This document shows positions 1-9,478 of a DNA stretch of 64,000 bases, one piece after another. Below the pieces are notes generated by a model. It was not told the DNA's origin, did no database searches, and saw only the letters and a program-made list of their open reading frames with translations. Made by a program: the position numbers and the translations under genes. The first letter of the stretch is position 1. Every line of letters starts with the position of its first letter. Origin of the DNA: Cyanobacteria bacterium SIG30 (lineage in GTDB: Bacteria; Cyanobacteriota; Vampirovibrionia; Gastranaerophilales; Gastranaerophilaceae); assembly GCA_015152475.1 (NCBI GenBank), contig SUTW01000006.1, positions 78,372-142,371 of the forward strand, read 5' to 3'.

Positions 1-1
1 T

Positions 2-478
2 ATGGATAATCCATTAAGCCACATACAAACAGCAAAAGAAATTCTTGAACAAACTGATGGCAAAATTGATATTTTAGTTGCTTGCATCGGAACAGGCGGA
101 ACAATTACAGGTATTGCAAAAGAACTCAAAAAATATAATAAAAATATAAAAATAGTAGGAGTTGAAGCAAAAGAAAGCCCACTACTTACAAAAGGGATTA
201 GCGCACCGCATAAAATCCAAGGTATAAGTGCAAACTTTATCCCAAAAACACTTGATTTATCAGTTGTTGACACAATAATTGATATAAGCGGTGATGATGC
301 CTATAATATGGCAAGAGGAATTGCTAAAAATGAAGGCTTGCTTATTGGCATTTCATCAGGTGCATCATTGTGTGGAGCAATTGAAGCTTCAAAAATATAT
401 AACAAAGACAATCCTATGATTGTTGCAATTTTACCAGACAACGGAGAAAGATATCTTTCAGGAGACTTATATGTTTGA
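2..478 (+). CDS. cysK: Cysteine synthase (O-acetylserine sulfhydrylase), C-terminal part
   Basis: PLP enzyme that makes cysteine from O-acetylserine and sulfide. Only the C-terminal 158 residues are inside the window; the first ATG is simply an internal Met and the reading frame should continue upstream. Visible family signatures are the NP..H.QTA.EI segment, the phosphate-binding loop GTGGTITG near residue 31-38, and the late SSGAS motif near residue 118. It ends eight bases into cysE, so the acetyltransferase that supplies its substrate is translated directly behind it. The paralogous cystathionine beta-synthase family shares these motifs; the pairing with cysE favours CysK. Confidence 0.93.
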   Translation: MDNPLSHIQTAKEILEQTDGKIDILVACIGTGGTITGIAKELKKYNKNIKIVGVEAKESPLLTKGISAPHKIQGISANFIPKTLDLSVVDTIIDISGDDAYNMARGIAKNEGLLIGISSGASLCGAIEASKIYNKDNPMIVAILPDNGERYLSGDLYV

Positions 479-1121
479 AAATTTATCTATCGTCAGAGGA
501 ATTAAAACCGTCATTAGTGACATAAAAAATATAAGAGAAAAAGACCCAGCAGTTAAAAGCGTTATTGAAATAATCTTGTTGTATCCAGGCTTTCACGCAC
601 TTTTAATGTACAGAATTGCACATAAGTTATTAAAATGGCATATTCCATTTATTCCAAGATTTATAAGCCAACTTGCAAGATTTTTAACAGGAATTGAAAT
701 CCACCCTGGCGCAAAAATTGGTAAAAATTTCTTTATTGACCACGGAATGGGTGTTGTGATTGGCGAAACAACAATAATAGGTGACAATGTTCTTTTATAT
801 CAGGGGGTTACCTTAGGCGGAACAGGAAAAGATGTTGGAAAACGTCATCCAACAATTCAGGATTGCGTCACAATTGGCGCTGGTGCAAAAGTTTTAGGGA
901 ATATTACAATTGGGGAAAGTTCAAATATCGGAGCAGGTTCAGTTGTTATTGATAATGTTCCAATTCACTCAACCGTTGTTGGTATTCCAGGAAGAATTGT
1001 TCAACAAAAAGTTTATATTCAAGGGCAATTGCAACACAACAGAATTCCAGACCCAATAACTTGCGAACTTAACAGATTAAAATACGAAGTACAAGATTTA
1101 AAGGAAAAAATAAATAATTAA
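471..1121 (+). CDS. cysE: Serine O-acetyltransferase
   Basis: Acetylates serine with acetyl-CoA to give O-acetylserine, the first step of cysteine synthesis. The start at 471 is chosen because AGGAGA lies seven bases upstream and the product begins MFENLS, as expected; the frame is open further upstream only by chance. At 216 residues it is the short bacterial form: a helical N-terminal region, then a left-handed beta-helix of hexapeptide repeats ([34 protein letters not shown]). The His of DHGMG and of KRHP are the usual active-site histidines. It overlaps cysK by eight bases and is followed by a hairpin terminator, so cysK-cysE is the end of an operon. Confidence 0.95.
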   Translation: MFENLSIVRGIKTVISDIKNIREKDPAVKSVIEIILLYPGFHALLMYRIAHKLLKWHIPFIPRFISQLARFLTGIEIHPGAKIGKNFFIDHGMGVVIGETTIIGDNVLLYQGVTLGGTGKDVGKRHPTIQDCVTIGAGAKVLGNITIGESSNIGAGSVVIDNVPIHSTVVGIPGRIVQQKVYIQGQLQHNRIPDPITCELNRLKYEVQDLKEKINN

Positions 1122-1135
1122 AAATATAAAATTAT

Positions 1136-1165
1136 AGCAGGCACAATGCCTGCTTTAATTTTAAT
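1136..1165. terminator. Bidirectional terminator between cysE and pheT
   Basis: Perfect 7-bp stem AGCAGGC / GCCTGCT with a 5-base loop (ACAAT), then TTTAATTTTAAT. T-rich sequence on both strands fits termination of the two convergent genes. Confidence 0.8.
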
Positions 1166-1186
1166 AATTATATTTTACTTAATTTG

Positions 1187-3649
1187 CTATCTAAGTTCTG
1201 TCTCTGCAAAAGTCTTTTCAATTGCAGATTTAATATTCTTAATTTGATTATCTATAACCTCATCTTTTAGAGTTGCTTCGTTATCTTGAAGAGTAATTCT
1301 TATAGCAACACTTTTTTTGTCTTGGCTTATGTTTTCGCCTTGATAAATATCGAAGATTTGAGCATTTTTATAAATAGATTTATCAGCTGCTTTTTTGATA
1401 ACCTTTTCGATTTCAGCATAAGTTCTTTCTTTATTAACAATGAATGCAATATCTCTTTCAACAAAGCCGAATTGAGGAACCTTTTTATATTTTACAATTG
1501 ATGAATTTACACCATTAAAAATAGGTTCAAGATTAATTTCAAAAACAAATAAATCTTGGTTTAATTTCATCTTATCATTCAAAACAGGATGAAGCTTTCC
1601 AATATAACCTAAATTAATTAGATTTTTGCCAAGCATTTGAATTTTAGCGCTTTGAGCAGGATGCAAGAAATCATATTTATCTTCTGTTTTAATGTCTGAA
1701 TAAACAATTCTGTTTGAAAGTCCTAAAATTTCAAACATATTTTCCAAAACACCTTTTAGATTATAAAAATCAACAGGGATTTTTTTGTTCCAGATTTCAT
1801 TGTTTACAGAACCAAAAATACAACCTGATAAACATCTTGATTCTTTAACGCCAGAATTTTCTTCAGTCGCTTCACTTTGAACAAAATAAGTTTTACCAAT
1901 TTCATATAATCTAAATTTTTTGTTTCCATTATCAAAATTATATTTAACAACATTTAAAAGATTAGCCATTAAATTTTGTCTTAGTGTAGTGGTGTCTTCA
2001 CTTTTTGGATTTAGAACCTTAACTGCATTGTCTTCATTCAAATTCATCAAAAAACTATTATAAAGATTATTGCCCACAAGTGAACTTGTCATAATTTCAT
2101 CAAAGCCAGAACCCAAAAATAAATCATTAATTTTTTTAAGAATTCTTTCGTCTTTACTAACCGATGCGCCTTCATCTAAATTAGGAATTGCAGGCTCAAT
2201 TTTGTCAAAACCATAAATTCTTGTGATTTCTTCAATTAAATCAATTTCGCGGTAAACATCGTTAACTCTGTATGATGGGATTTTAAATTTTGCAGCAAGT
2301 TCATTTTTGCCCAAAAGTTTAAAACCAAGATTTTCAAGTATTTCAATAGATTTTTCCTGAGGAATATCAATACCCATAATTCTTCTGATTTCAGAATTTC
2401 TTAATGTAACTTCTATATCTTGGTTTTTAGGATTACCGGTTTCAGCAATTTCTTCAATCTTGCCATCAGCAAACCTGACAATTAAATCCATTGCTCTAAG
2501 CAAAGCTGGCTTAACCATTTCAATGTCAACACCTCTTTCAAATCTAGCACTTGCTTCTGACCTATAACCAACGCTTCTTGCAGATTTTCTATTTGTATGC
2601 GAAGTAAAGAAAGCAGCTTCGAGTGCAAGATTTTTGGTATTATCATCAATTTCGCTATTATTACCACCAAAAACACCTGCCAAACAAACACCTTGTTCTT
2701 TTGTTGCAATTAAAACAGTTTGCTCAGTTAACGTTCTTTCAACATCATCTATTGTTGTTAATTTTTCGCCATTTTGAGCATATCTAACACACAAATAATT
2801 ATTTAATTTATCAAAATCAAAAGCATGCAAAGGTGTACCATATTCAAGCATTACGTAATTTGTAATATCAACTATGTTATTAATTGGGCGCATGCCAGAT
2901 GAAATCAATCTTCTTTGAATAAAATCAGGTGAAGGTTTAATAACAATATCTTTAATGACACCAATTGAATAATATTTGCAAGCGTCATCAGCTAAAATTT
3001 CAACTTTAAAATTATTTTTATTTAAATCCTGAACACATTCAAGAGGTGAAAAATTCATTTTTCTGTTAAACAAAGATGAAAGTTCTCTTGCAATACCAAT
3101 AACAGACATTTCATCACCCCTATTTGCAGTAGGTGCTGTATGATAAATTATCTCATCTTTTAAATTCATTACATCTTCAAGTTTTTCACCTAGCTTCAAG
3201 TTGTCATAAATTCTGTTTAAAATTAAAATACCATCTTCTTCTTGAACGCCATCAAGACCAAGTTCATCAGCTGAACACAACATACCTTGTGATTCAACAC
3301 CTCTTATAACGGCAGGTGTAAGTTCAAATATTTCACCAGTTTTTCTAGAAAAAACTTTTGAACCAACGCTTGCGTATGGGATAATTTGACCTTCTTCAAT
3401 ATTTTGTGCACCGCAAACAACTGTTTTTGTTGAAGAACCAGTATCTATAGTTACAAGATGGAGTTTATCTGCATTTGGATGGTTATCTATTTTAATAATT
3501 TTTGCAGTAATTATATTTGTAAAATTAACTCTTTTAATCTCAACATCTTCAACTTCCAAGCCACTCATTGTAAGCATGTGAGCGACTTCTTCCTTAGATA
3601 TATCACTTAGATCAACAAATTCATTTAGCCATTCGTGTGAAACTTGCAT
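1187..3649 (-). CDS. pheT: Phenylalanine--tRNA ligase beta subunit
   Basis: Beta chain of the alpha2-beta2 class II enzyme that charges tRNA-Phe. The 820-residue length and domain order are typical: N-terminal OB-fold tRNA-binding domain (about 40-150), B3/4 editing domain (about 210-385), B5 domain (about 405-475), inactive synthetase core, and a C-terminal ferredoxin-fold anticodon-binding domain (about 725-820, starting near VPQFGFVERDIAF). AAAGGAG lies 10 bases before the ATG. It sits 48 bases downstream of rqcH on the same strand; pheS is not next to it in this window, unlike the common pheST pair. Confidence 0.96.
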   Translation of the reverse strand: MQVSHEWLNEFVDLSDISKEEVAHMLTMSGLEVEDVEIKRVNFTNIITAKIIKIDNHPNADKLHLVTIDTGSSTKTVVCGAQNIEEGQIIPYASVGSKVFSRKTGEIFELTPAVIRGVESQGMLCSADELGLDGVQEEDGILILNRIYDNLKLGEKLEDVMNLKDEIIYHTAPTANRGDEMSVIGIARELSSLFNRKMNFSPLECVQDLNKNNFKVEILADDACKYYSIGVIKDIVIKPSPDFIQRRLISSGMRPINNIVDITNYVMLEYGTPLHAFDFDKLNNYLCVRYAQNGEKLTTIDDVERTLTEQTVLIATKEQGVCLAGVFGGNNSEIDDNTKNLALEAAFFTSHTNRKSARSVGYRSEASARFERGVDIEMVKPALLRAMDLIVRFADGKIEEIAETGNPKNQDIEVTLRNSEIRRIMGIDIPQEKSIEILENLGFKLLGKNELAAKFKIPSYRVNDVYREIDLIEEITRIYGFDKIEPAIPNLDEGASVSKDERILKKINDLFLGSGFDEIMTSSLVGNNLYNSFLMNLNEDNAVKVLNPKSEDTTTLRQNLMANLLNVVKYNFDNGNKKFRLYEIGKTYFVQSEATEENSGVKESRCLSGCIFGSVNNEIWNKKIPVDFYNLKGVLENMFEILGLSNRIVYSDIKTEDKYDFLHPAQSAKIQMLGKNLINLGYIGKLHPVLNDKMKLNQDLFVFEINLEPIFNGVNSSIVKYKKVPQFGFVERDIAFIVNKERTYAEIEKVIKKAADKSIYKNAQIFDIYQGENISQDKKSVAIRITLQDNEATLKDEVIDNQIKNIKSAIEKTFAETELR

Positions 3650-3697
3650 TTTAACAATACTCCTTTAATAATTTATAGGATAAATATACACAAAACA

Positions 3698-5230
3698 TTA
3701 CTCAATTACAATTTCTTTTTCATTAGAGTAAATAACAAGTCCTTCAATGCCACCGGTTTGTTTTGACAAATACTTTCTTTTTGTATAAATAACTGAAACT
3801 TTACCCGAATTTCTTGCGGATGAATTTTCTTTTACAAGTTTAGCGCAATAAAGCAAAACGTCGTCCATAATATCATTTGTTTTATTTGGATTTTTTAAAA
3901 TAACATGACAAGATGGCATATCCTTCAAATGAAACCAAAAATCATCAGGTCTTGCAATTTTTGATAAGAGAATTGAATTTTGTTTGCTTGATTTACCAAT
4001 ATAAATTAAATTATCAAGAAAATTAATTGGATTAAGAATATTGTTATTATCCGATTTTTTATCACTAAGCAAATTATTTTCATCCTCCAAATCAAAAATT
4101 GAAGTAGCATTTTCTATAAAAAATATTTTTTCATTTAAAAATTTTTTCTTTTGCAAAATAAACTCTTTTTTTTCATCTAAAACTTTTTTAGCATTTTTTG
4201 CCTTTTTATAAAGATCAAAATATTTTTGCGCATTTTGTGAAGGTTTCAAATTGGGGTCTAGTTTAATTTTGTCATTTCCGATAGTTAAATATTTATCACC
4301 CTCATTAATTAAATATAAATTAGAAAGTATAAGCTCAGCATAAGTTTTATATTTATCTGCATCAGAAATTTTAGAAGATTCATTAAAAATCTTTTCAAGT
4401 TGTTTAATCTCGCCATTAATTTTGGAAATTAAACTTTTCTTTTTTTTATCTAAAATAAAATTCTTAAAATTTTTATTATGATATTTCAGAATCAAATCAT
4501 TAAACGAATCAAAATCAACTCCATACAATTTAGATATAATGTCTTTATTTCCTTCAGAAACAACCTCTTTTAAAAGAGAAAATAAATTATCAGAAGAATT
4601 GGACATTTCAGCACAAAGAGAGATTAAGGGTTTTGTTAAATAAAAATAATTCTGATTAATATCGCCAACAGTTAAAGAATTAAAATCAGAAAAAGGAGTC
4701 AATAAGATATCTTTTTTTTCTTGTTTATTAGGATAAACATAAGGGATACCACCATAAATTTCCCTGACACTACTTTTTAATTTTGAAACATTATGAATTG
4801 AACCTAAAATCGTTCTTGTTATTGCGTTATACAAAATAATATTTGAATATTTGCCCATAAGTTCAACCGACAAACATAATTGAGTTGTTTCATTTAATTC
4901 GTCAATATAATCAAAATAAAATTCTAAAATTCTTTCATAAGGCGGACATGAAACACGCTTAATTTTAGCGCCAGATAAATATTTTCTAAGCAACATACAA
5001 AACATTGGTGGCTGCTTTGGAATTTCATAAAAAATTTCATCTATGAAACAAACATGATAAAAATCAGGATTAATATTTATATAAAATTTTTTGTTTTGTC
5101 CAAAGTTCCTTAACGTGAAAACAAGTTCATGCCTTGATGGCTGTTGAATTTTCTGCAAAGAGGCGTCCTCAAAAAAACCAACATTTTCTTCATAAAAAAA
5201 CTTTAAAATTAAGGAATCAAATTTATTCAT
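3698..5230 (-). CDS. rqcH: RqcH/FbpA (NFACT) ribosome quality-control protein
   Basis: Homologue of RqcH/Rqc2, which binds stalled 50S subunits with peptidyl-tRNA and drives addition of alanine tails; older annotations call the family fibronectin-binding. Visible are an NFACT-N region in the first 200 residues, a charged coiled-coil middle (about 265-395), and an NFACT-R domain (about 405-510) with IGKSSKQNSILLSK and ARPDDFWFHLKDMPS. At 510 residues it is somewhat shorter than the usual 550-590. The DR pair of the N domain, needed for tailing in studied RqcH, seems to be ER here (PPYERILEF). Divergent from nadD with only 32 bases between starts. Confidence 0.88.
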   Translation of the reverse strand: MNKFDSLILKFFYEENVGFFEDASLQKIQQPSRHELVFTLRNFGQNKKFYININPDFYHVCFIDEIFYEIPKQPPMFCMLLRKYLSGAKIKRVSCPPYERILEFYFDYIDELNETTQLCLSVELMGKYSNIILYNAITRTILGSIHNVSKLKSSVREIYGGIPYVYPNKQEKKDILLTPFSDFNSLTVGDINQNYFYLTKPLISLCAEMSNSSDNLFSLLKEVVSEGNKDIISKLYGVDFDSFNDLILKYHNKNFKNFILDKKKKSLISKINGEIKQLEKIFNESSKISDADKYKTYAELILSNLYLINEGDKYLTIGNDKIKLDPNLKPSQNAQKYFDLYKKAKNAKKVLDEKKEFILQKKKFLNEKIFFIENATSIFDLEDENNLLSDKKSDNNNILNPINFLDNLIYIGKSSKQNSILLSKIARPDDFWFHLKDMPSCHVILKNPNKTNDIMDDVLLYCAKLVKENSSARNSGKVSVIYTKRKYLSKQTGGIEGLVIYSNEKEIVIE

Positions 5231-5246
5231 TATGTTTTAATTGTAA

Positions 5247-5262
5247 TATAATTTTTTATATT
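5247..5262 (+). promoter_or_regulatory. -10 element directly before nadD
   Basis: TATAAT at 5247-5252, ten bases before the nadD ATG, and no Shine-Dalgarno sequence in between. No convincing -35 is seen. The 32-base divergent gap must also hold the rqcH signals. Confidence 0.45.
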
Positions 5263-5814
5263 ATGAAATGTTATTTTTTTGGAACATTTAATCCGGTTCA
5301 TATCGGACATATAGAAATAGCAAAATTCATCGAAAAAGAAAAAAAATACGGTGAAGTTATTTTTGTCCCTGCATATAACCCTCCACACAAAAAAGTTTTA
5401 AATTACAAAGACAGGGTTAACATGCTAAAAATCAACAACTTAAAAGTAAATGAAATAGAAAGCAGGCAAGAAGGCGTTACTTATACTTATAAAATTATAG
5501 AAAAACTTGGAAAATGTTATTTTATTATTGGATATGACGCATTTCTTGAAATTGAAACCTGGAAAAATCCAGAATATTTAAAAGAAAATTTATATTTTTT
5601 AGTTTTACCAAGAAAAACTGTTAAAAATCTTAATGAATTTGAAAAATTAAAACAAAAAGGATACAATTTTGAAATATTAAATTTCGAACAAATAGATATT
5701 TCATCAGAAGAAATAAGAAGAAAAAAGGCAAATAAAGAGTCATTAAATGGACTTGTTACAAAAGAAACGGAAAAATACATAAATGAACACAGATTATATG
5801 AAACAATGGCTTAA
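5263..5814 (+). CDS. nadD: Nicotinate-nucleotide adenylyltransferase
   Basis: Transfers AMP from ATP to nicotinate mononucleotide, making deamido-NAD. The start at 5263 is preferred because the family begins with the nucleotidyltransferase motif almost at the N-terminus: MKCYFFGTFNPVHIGH carries G-F-N-P and the H-x-G-H signature. The C-terminal ISSEEIRR matches the ISSTxIR motif. 183 residues is normal length. The frame is open upstream to 5134 but that part overlaps rqcH and lacks the family pattern. Overlaps yqeK downstream, a conserved arrangement. nadB and nadC lie elsewhere in the window (48.5-51 kb). Confidence 0.93.
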   Translation: MKCYFFGTFNPVHIGHIEIAKFIEKEKKYGEVIFVPAYNPPHKKVLNYKDRVNMLKINNLKVNEIESRQEGVTYTYKIIEKLGKCYFIIGYDAFLEIETWKNPEYLKENLYFLVLPRKTVKNLNEFEKLKQKGYNFEILNFEQIDISSEEIRRKKANKESLNGLVTKETEKYINEHRLYETMA

Positions 5815-6367
5815 AGAAAATCTAACACCAGAGCGTTATGTACATTCAGTTGGAACAGCAGGGTGTGCCGTTGAACTTGCAAGAATGTATGGTTTAGATG
5901 AAGAAAAGGCATATATTGCAGGTTTGATGCACGATTGCGCAAAATGCAAAAGTCAATTAGAAATGCTTGAAATTGTAAGACACAAATTGAAAGATATGGA
6001 CCCAATGGAAACGAGAACGGAAAAAATTCTCCACGCGCCAGTTAGTGCTTACATCGCAAGAGATGGTTTTGGCATAAAGGACGCTGATATTTTATCAGCA
6101 ATCCGCTGGCACACGATTGGTAAACCAGATATGAATTTGTTCGAATCAATTATTTTTATTGCTGATAAAATTGACCCTTCAAGAGGAAATTCTGAATTCA
6201 GGGAAGAAATAATAAAAATCTTAAAAGAAAACGAAGGTGAAAAAGGGGTTAAAAAAGCACTTCTTAAATGTTTTTCATCAACAATAAAATCGCTTGTTGA
6301 TAGAAGCCTTCCAATCTTTTCAATAACAATTGAAACATATAATGATTTATTAGAGTCACAAAAATAA
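5783..6367 (+). CDS. yqeK: HD-domain hydrolase, YqeK family
   Basis: YqeK proteins are HD-superfamily enzymes, shown in some species to split diadenosine tetraphosphate symmetrically. The 194-residue product has ERYVHSVGTA near the start, the HD pair in GLMHDCAK (about residue 52-53), and later metal-ligand histidines (HAPVSA, RWHTIGK). It overlaps the end of nadD by 32 bases from this start, or by 17 if the next ATG (5798) is used; neither has a strong ribosome-binding site. The nadD-yqeK order is common in Gram-positives and Cyanobacteria-related lineages. Confidence 0.88.
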   Translation: MNTDYMKQWLKENLTPERYVHSVGTAGCAVELARMYGLDEEKAYIAGLMHDCAKCKSQLEMLEIVRHKLKDMDPMETRTEKILHAPVSAYIARDGFGIKDADILSAIRWHTIGKPDMNLFESIIFIADKIDPSRGNSEFREEIIKILKENEGEKGVKKALLKCFSSTIKSLVDRSLPIFSITIETYNDLLESQK

Positions 6368-6410
6368 AAAATTTGTGTTAGAATTTTAAAAGGCCCTTAT
6401 CTGGAGAGAA

Positions 6411-7751
6411 ATGAAAAATTCTAAACTGACACTTTTTATATTTTTAGGACTGGCATTTGGCATCTTATTTGGTTGGCTTGCTCCTGAGTATGCAATAAAA
6501 ATGGATGTTTTTGCCGACATGTTTTTAAGAATGGTAAAAATGATTATTGCTCCGTTAATTTTTGCAACCCTTGTTGTTGGAATTGCGGGACACGGCGATA
6601 TTAAAAATTTAGGAAAAATTGGTTTAAAAACATTATTATATTTTGAAATAGTAACAACTCTTGCCTTGGTTATAGGACTATTAATGGGAAATTTGTTTCA
6701 GCCTGGAGTTGGTTTCAATATTGATTTATCGTCAATTTCAATGGATGCAGTTCAAAAAATGCAAACAGTACAAATTGATCATTCACTAAAAACATTACTA
6801 ATAAACTGTATACCAACAAGTCTATTTCAATCAATGGCAGAAGGAAATCTTTTGCAAATTGTTGTTTTTGCGGTATTTTTTGCGCTTGCAATTTGCGGAA
6901 TTGGACAAAAAGCGCGTCCAGTATTAGATTTCTTACAAAGTACTTGTGAAATAATGTTTAAATTTACAGAATATGTAATGTATTTTGCGCCAATTGGTAT
7001 ATTTGGTGCAATCGCTGTAACAATTGCACAAAACGGAATAGGTATCCTTGTAAGTTATGCAAAATTTATCGGCATAGTTTATTTCTCTTTAATTGTTTTT
7101 GTTGTAACTGTTTTGCTTGTTGTGTGCAGAATTATAAAAATACCATTCAGAGCTTTAATCCAAGCATTAAAAGAACCCGCACTTCTTGCATTTTCAACTG
7201 CAAGTTCAGAAGCAGCACTTCCTCATGCAATGGAAATCATGGAAAATTTTGGTGTACCAAAAAATATTGTAAGTTTTGTTCTCCCAACGGGCTACACATT
7301 TAATTTAGATGGCACAACATTATATTTGGCTTTAACATCATTGTTTTGCGCGCAACTTGCAGGAATTGATTTAAATCTGCAACAACAAATTGCAATAATG
7401 ATAACATTAATGCTTACTTCAAAGGGTATTGCAGGTGTTCCAAGAGTATCATTAATAGTTCTTGTTGGAACATTGTCCAGTTTTAATATTCCAACAATAG
7501 GTGTTGCAATATTACTTGGTATTGACCAAATTTTAGATATGGGCCGTACAACTGTTAACTTAATCGGTAACTGCGTTGCAACAACAGTTATAGCAAAATG
7601 GGAAAAGAATTTTAACTACGATAAAATGTTTAAATTTATAGACATTGAAAAAAAGCCAATCAAAAGCAAAACTCTTCAAAAAATCTATATTGAACATAAT
7701 CTAAATAAAAAAATTGCCCAAGAAGAAAAACAACTTGAGCATATTAAATAA
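6411..7751 (+). CDS. Dicarboxylate/amino-acid:cation symporter (DAACS family)
   Basis: Membrane transporter of the GltP/DctA family, moving glutamate, aspartate or C4-dicarboxylates with Na+ or H+. 446 residues with about eight hydrophobic segments, and the two re-entrant hairpins: the serine-rich AFSTASSEAALPHAM (about 262-276) and the GYTFNLDGTTLYLAL segment, with ASSEAALP standing for the usual S-S-x-x-T-L-P. The substrate cannot be read from sequence. GGAGAG lies just before the ATG. A second member of the family is encoded at 31888-33204; the two are clearly diverged. Confidence 0.92.
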   Translation: MKNSKLTLFIFLGLAFGILFGWLAPEYAIKMDVFADMFLRMVKMIIAPLIFATLVVGIAGHGDIKNLGKIGLKTLLYFEIVTTLALVIGLLMGNLFQPGVGFNIDLSSISMDAVQKMQTVQIDHSLKTLLINCIPTSLFQSMAEGNLLQIVVFAVFFALAICGIGQKARPVLDFLQSTCEIMFKFTEYVMYFAPIGIFGAIAVTIAQNGIGILVSYAKFIGIVYFSLIVFVVTVLLVVCRIIKIPFRALIQALKEPALLAFSTASSEAALPHAMEIMENFGVPKNIVSFVLPTGYTFNLDGTTLYLALTSLFCAQLAGIDLNLQQQIAIMITLMLTSKGIAGVPRVSLIVLVGTLSSFNIPTIGVAILLGIDQILDMGRTTVNLIGNCVATTVIAKWEKNFNYDKMFKFIDIEKKPIKSKTLQKIYIEHNLNKKIAQEEKQLEHIK

Positions 7752-7776
7752 TGTTATTTAATAATATAAAAAAACT

Positions 7777-8781
7777 ATGAAAATAGTTTTTTATGACATC
7801 AAAGAAATAGAAAAAGAATTTTATAGAACAAATTGTCCAAGCGAACTTGAGATAATTTTTACCAGTTCATCACTTAATAAAGAAACAATAAACAAAGAAG
7901 AATTAGAAGCTGAAATGATTTCTGGTTTTATTGGTTCAAATTTTTCAAAAGAAATCTTGAAAAAATTTAAAAATCTGAAATATGTATTTTTGCGCTCCGT
8001 AGGTTATGACCATGTAGATACCGAATACTGTAAGAAAAGAGAGATAAGGGTTTTTAACACACCTCGTTATGGCGACTGGACAATTGCAGAATATGCTTTT
8101 GGACTTCTTTTAAGTATTGTAAGAAAAATAATGGAAGCAAATAGTGCCGTTAAAAATGGAAGCGTAAATCCTGATGATTTTATGGGTCTTGAATTACATT
8201 CAAAAACATTAGGTATAATAGGGCTTGGTAAAATTGGCGAAAGGGTTGCACAAATTGGCAAAGGTTTTAACATGAAAATAATTTTTTACGACATAAAAGA
8301 CAACCCTGATTATAAAAAAGTTGATTTTGATAGCCTTTGTAAAATGTCGGATTTTATAATAATTACATGTCCATTAACTGACAAAACAAAATATTTATTT
8401 AATAAAGATAAATTTAAAATAATGAAAAATGAAGCAACAATAATAAATATAGCACGCGGAGAAATAATAAAAACGGAAGACCTATTAAATGCACTAGAAA
8501 ATAAAAAAATAAATTTTGCAGGGCTTGATGTAATAGAGTGCGAATATATAACAAACAACATAAATAAAAAAGATTTTTGTCTAGAATGTAATAGTGAAAA
8601 TTGCCTTAAAAAATATATAACAAATCAAAAATTACTAAAAAATAAAAAAGTAATTGTAACACCGCATATTGCATACAACACAAAAGAAGCAATGCAAAGA
8701 ATAATGCAGATGACAATATCAAATATAAAATGTGCTATGAATAAAAAATGCGAAGTTAAAAATGAAAATATAGTAATATGA
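7777..8781 (+). CDS. D-isomer 2-hydroxyacid dehydrogenase (D-lactate dehydrogenase-like)
   Basis: NAD-dependent dehydrogenase of the D-lactate/VanH/phosphoglycerate type. Rossmann motif GLGKIG near residue 148; catalytic Arg in NIARGEI, Glu in GLDVIECEY and His in TPHIAYNT are all present. 334 residues is normal. Between the catalytic Glu and His it has an unusual cysteine cluster C-x2-C-x4-C (CLECNSENC, about 266-274), which is not part of the catalytic core and could bind metal or be redox-active. It follows the symporter by 25 bases, so the pair may handle one organic acid. Preferred substrate is not readable. Confidence 0.9.
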   Translation: MKIVFYDIKEIEKEFYRTNCPSELEIIFTSSSLNKETINKEELEAEMISGFIGSNFSKEILKKFKNLKYVFLRSVGYDHVDTEYCKKREIRVFNTPRYGDWTIAEYAFGLLLSIVRKIMEANSAVKNGSVNPDDFMGLELHSKTLGIIGLGKIGERVAQIGKGFNMKIIFYDIKDNPDYKKVDFDSLCKMSDFIIITCPLTDKTKYLFNKDKFKIMKNEATIINIARGEIIKTEDLLNALENKKINFAGLDVIECEYITNNINKKDFCLECNSENCLKKYITNQKLLKNKKVIVTPHIAYNTKEAMQRIMQMTISNIKCAMNKKCEVKNENIVI

Positions 8782-8797
8782 CAAAGTATGAATATTC

Positions 8798-8826
8798 TTG
8801 ATAGCATGGACTGGTTTTGATATAAT
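8798..8826 (+). promoter_or_regulatory. Promoter of deoC, leaderless type
   Basis: TTGATA (8798-8803), 17-base spacer, TATAAT (8821-8826), then only six T bases before the deoC ATG at 8833. Transcription would start at or next to the A of the ATG, so the mRNA should have no leader. Confidence 0.8.
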
Positions 8827-8832
8827 TTTTTT

Positions 8833-9468
8833 ATGGAAATTAATAAATGCATTGAACATACTTGCCTTAAACAAGATGCAAGTGAAGATGAAATAAAAAA
8901 ACTGGCACAAGAAGCAATTGAACATAATTTTTTAGGCATTTGCGTAAATCCCGATTACGTTAAATTTGCAAAAGAAATTTTAAAAAATACAAATGTTAAA
9001 TTGGTAACAGTTGTCAATTTTCCGCTCGGAAAAGCAGGTGGTAAAATTACTGCACAGCAAGCAAAAGAAGCAATTGATAATGGCGCCGATGAAATCGACA
9101 CAGTTATCAATGTTTCAGATATCAAAAATAAAAAATGGGACAAAATTAAAGAAGAAATAAAAGAAATAAAAGCTTCTTGCAAAGATAAAATTTTAAAAGT
9201 AATCCTCGAAACAGATTTATTGACACAGGATGAAATTAAAATTTCAACAGAAACAATCAAAGAAGCTGGCGCAGATTGCGCGAAAACCTCTACCGGTTTT
9301 GTAAAAAACGGAGTAGGTGCAAAAGTTGAAGATGTAAAAATCATGAAAGCGGCAGGCATTATGGTTAAGGCAAGTGGTGGCATTAAAACAAAAGAGCAAG
9401 CACTTAAATTAATCGAAGCAGGCGCAGATAGACTTGGTACATCTTCTGGATGCGAATTAATAAAATAA
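8833..9468 (+). CDS. deoC: Deoxyribose-phosphate aldolase
   Basis: Splits 2-deoxyribose 5-phosphate to acetaldehyde and glyceraldehyde 3-phosphate in deoxynucleoside breakdown. 211 residues; the Schiff-base lysine is in VKASGGIKT (about residue 178) and the catalytic Asp/Lys regions NGADEIDTVINV and KVILETDLL are clear. The start is set by the promoter, which ends six bases upstream; there is no ribosome-binding site. It heads a tight cluster with an unknown 64-residue gene, an ACT protein and UPF0210. deoA, which feeds the same pathway, is at 30151-31446 and not in this operon. Confidence 0.95.
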   Translation: MEINKCIEHTCLKQDASEDEIKKLAQEAIEHNFLGICVNPDYVKFAKEILKNTNVKLVTVVNFPLGKAGGKITAQQAKEAIDNGADEIDTVINVSDIKNKKWDKIKEEIKEIKASCKDKILKVILETDLLTQDEIKISTETIKEAGADCAKTSTGFVKNGVGAKVEDVKIMKAAGIMVKASGGIKTKEQALKLIEAGADRLGTSSGCELIK

Positions 9469-9478
9469 GGAAAATAAT

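Noticed and set aside
8625-8939. Minus-strand open frames over deoC and the dehydrogenase (also 8955-9485 and others)
   Set aside because: They lie opposite well-recognised genes, have no family resemblance and no ribosome-binding sites.
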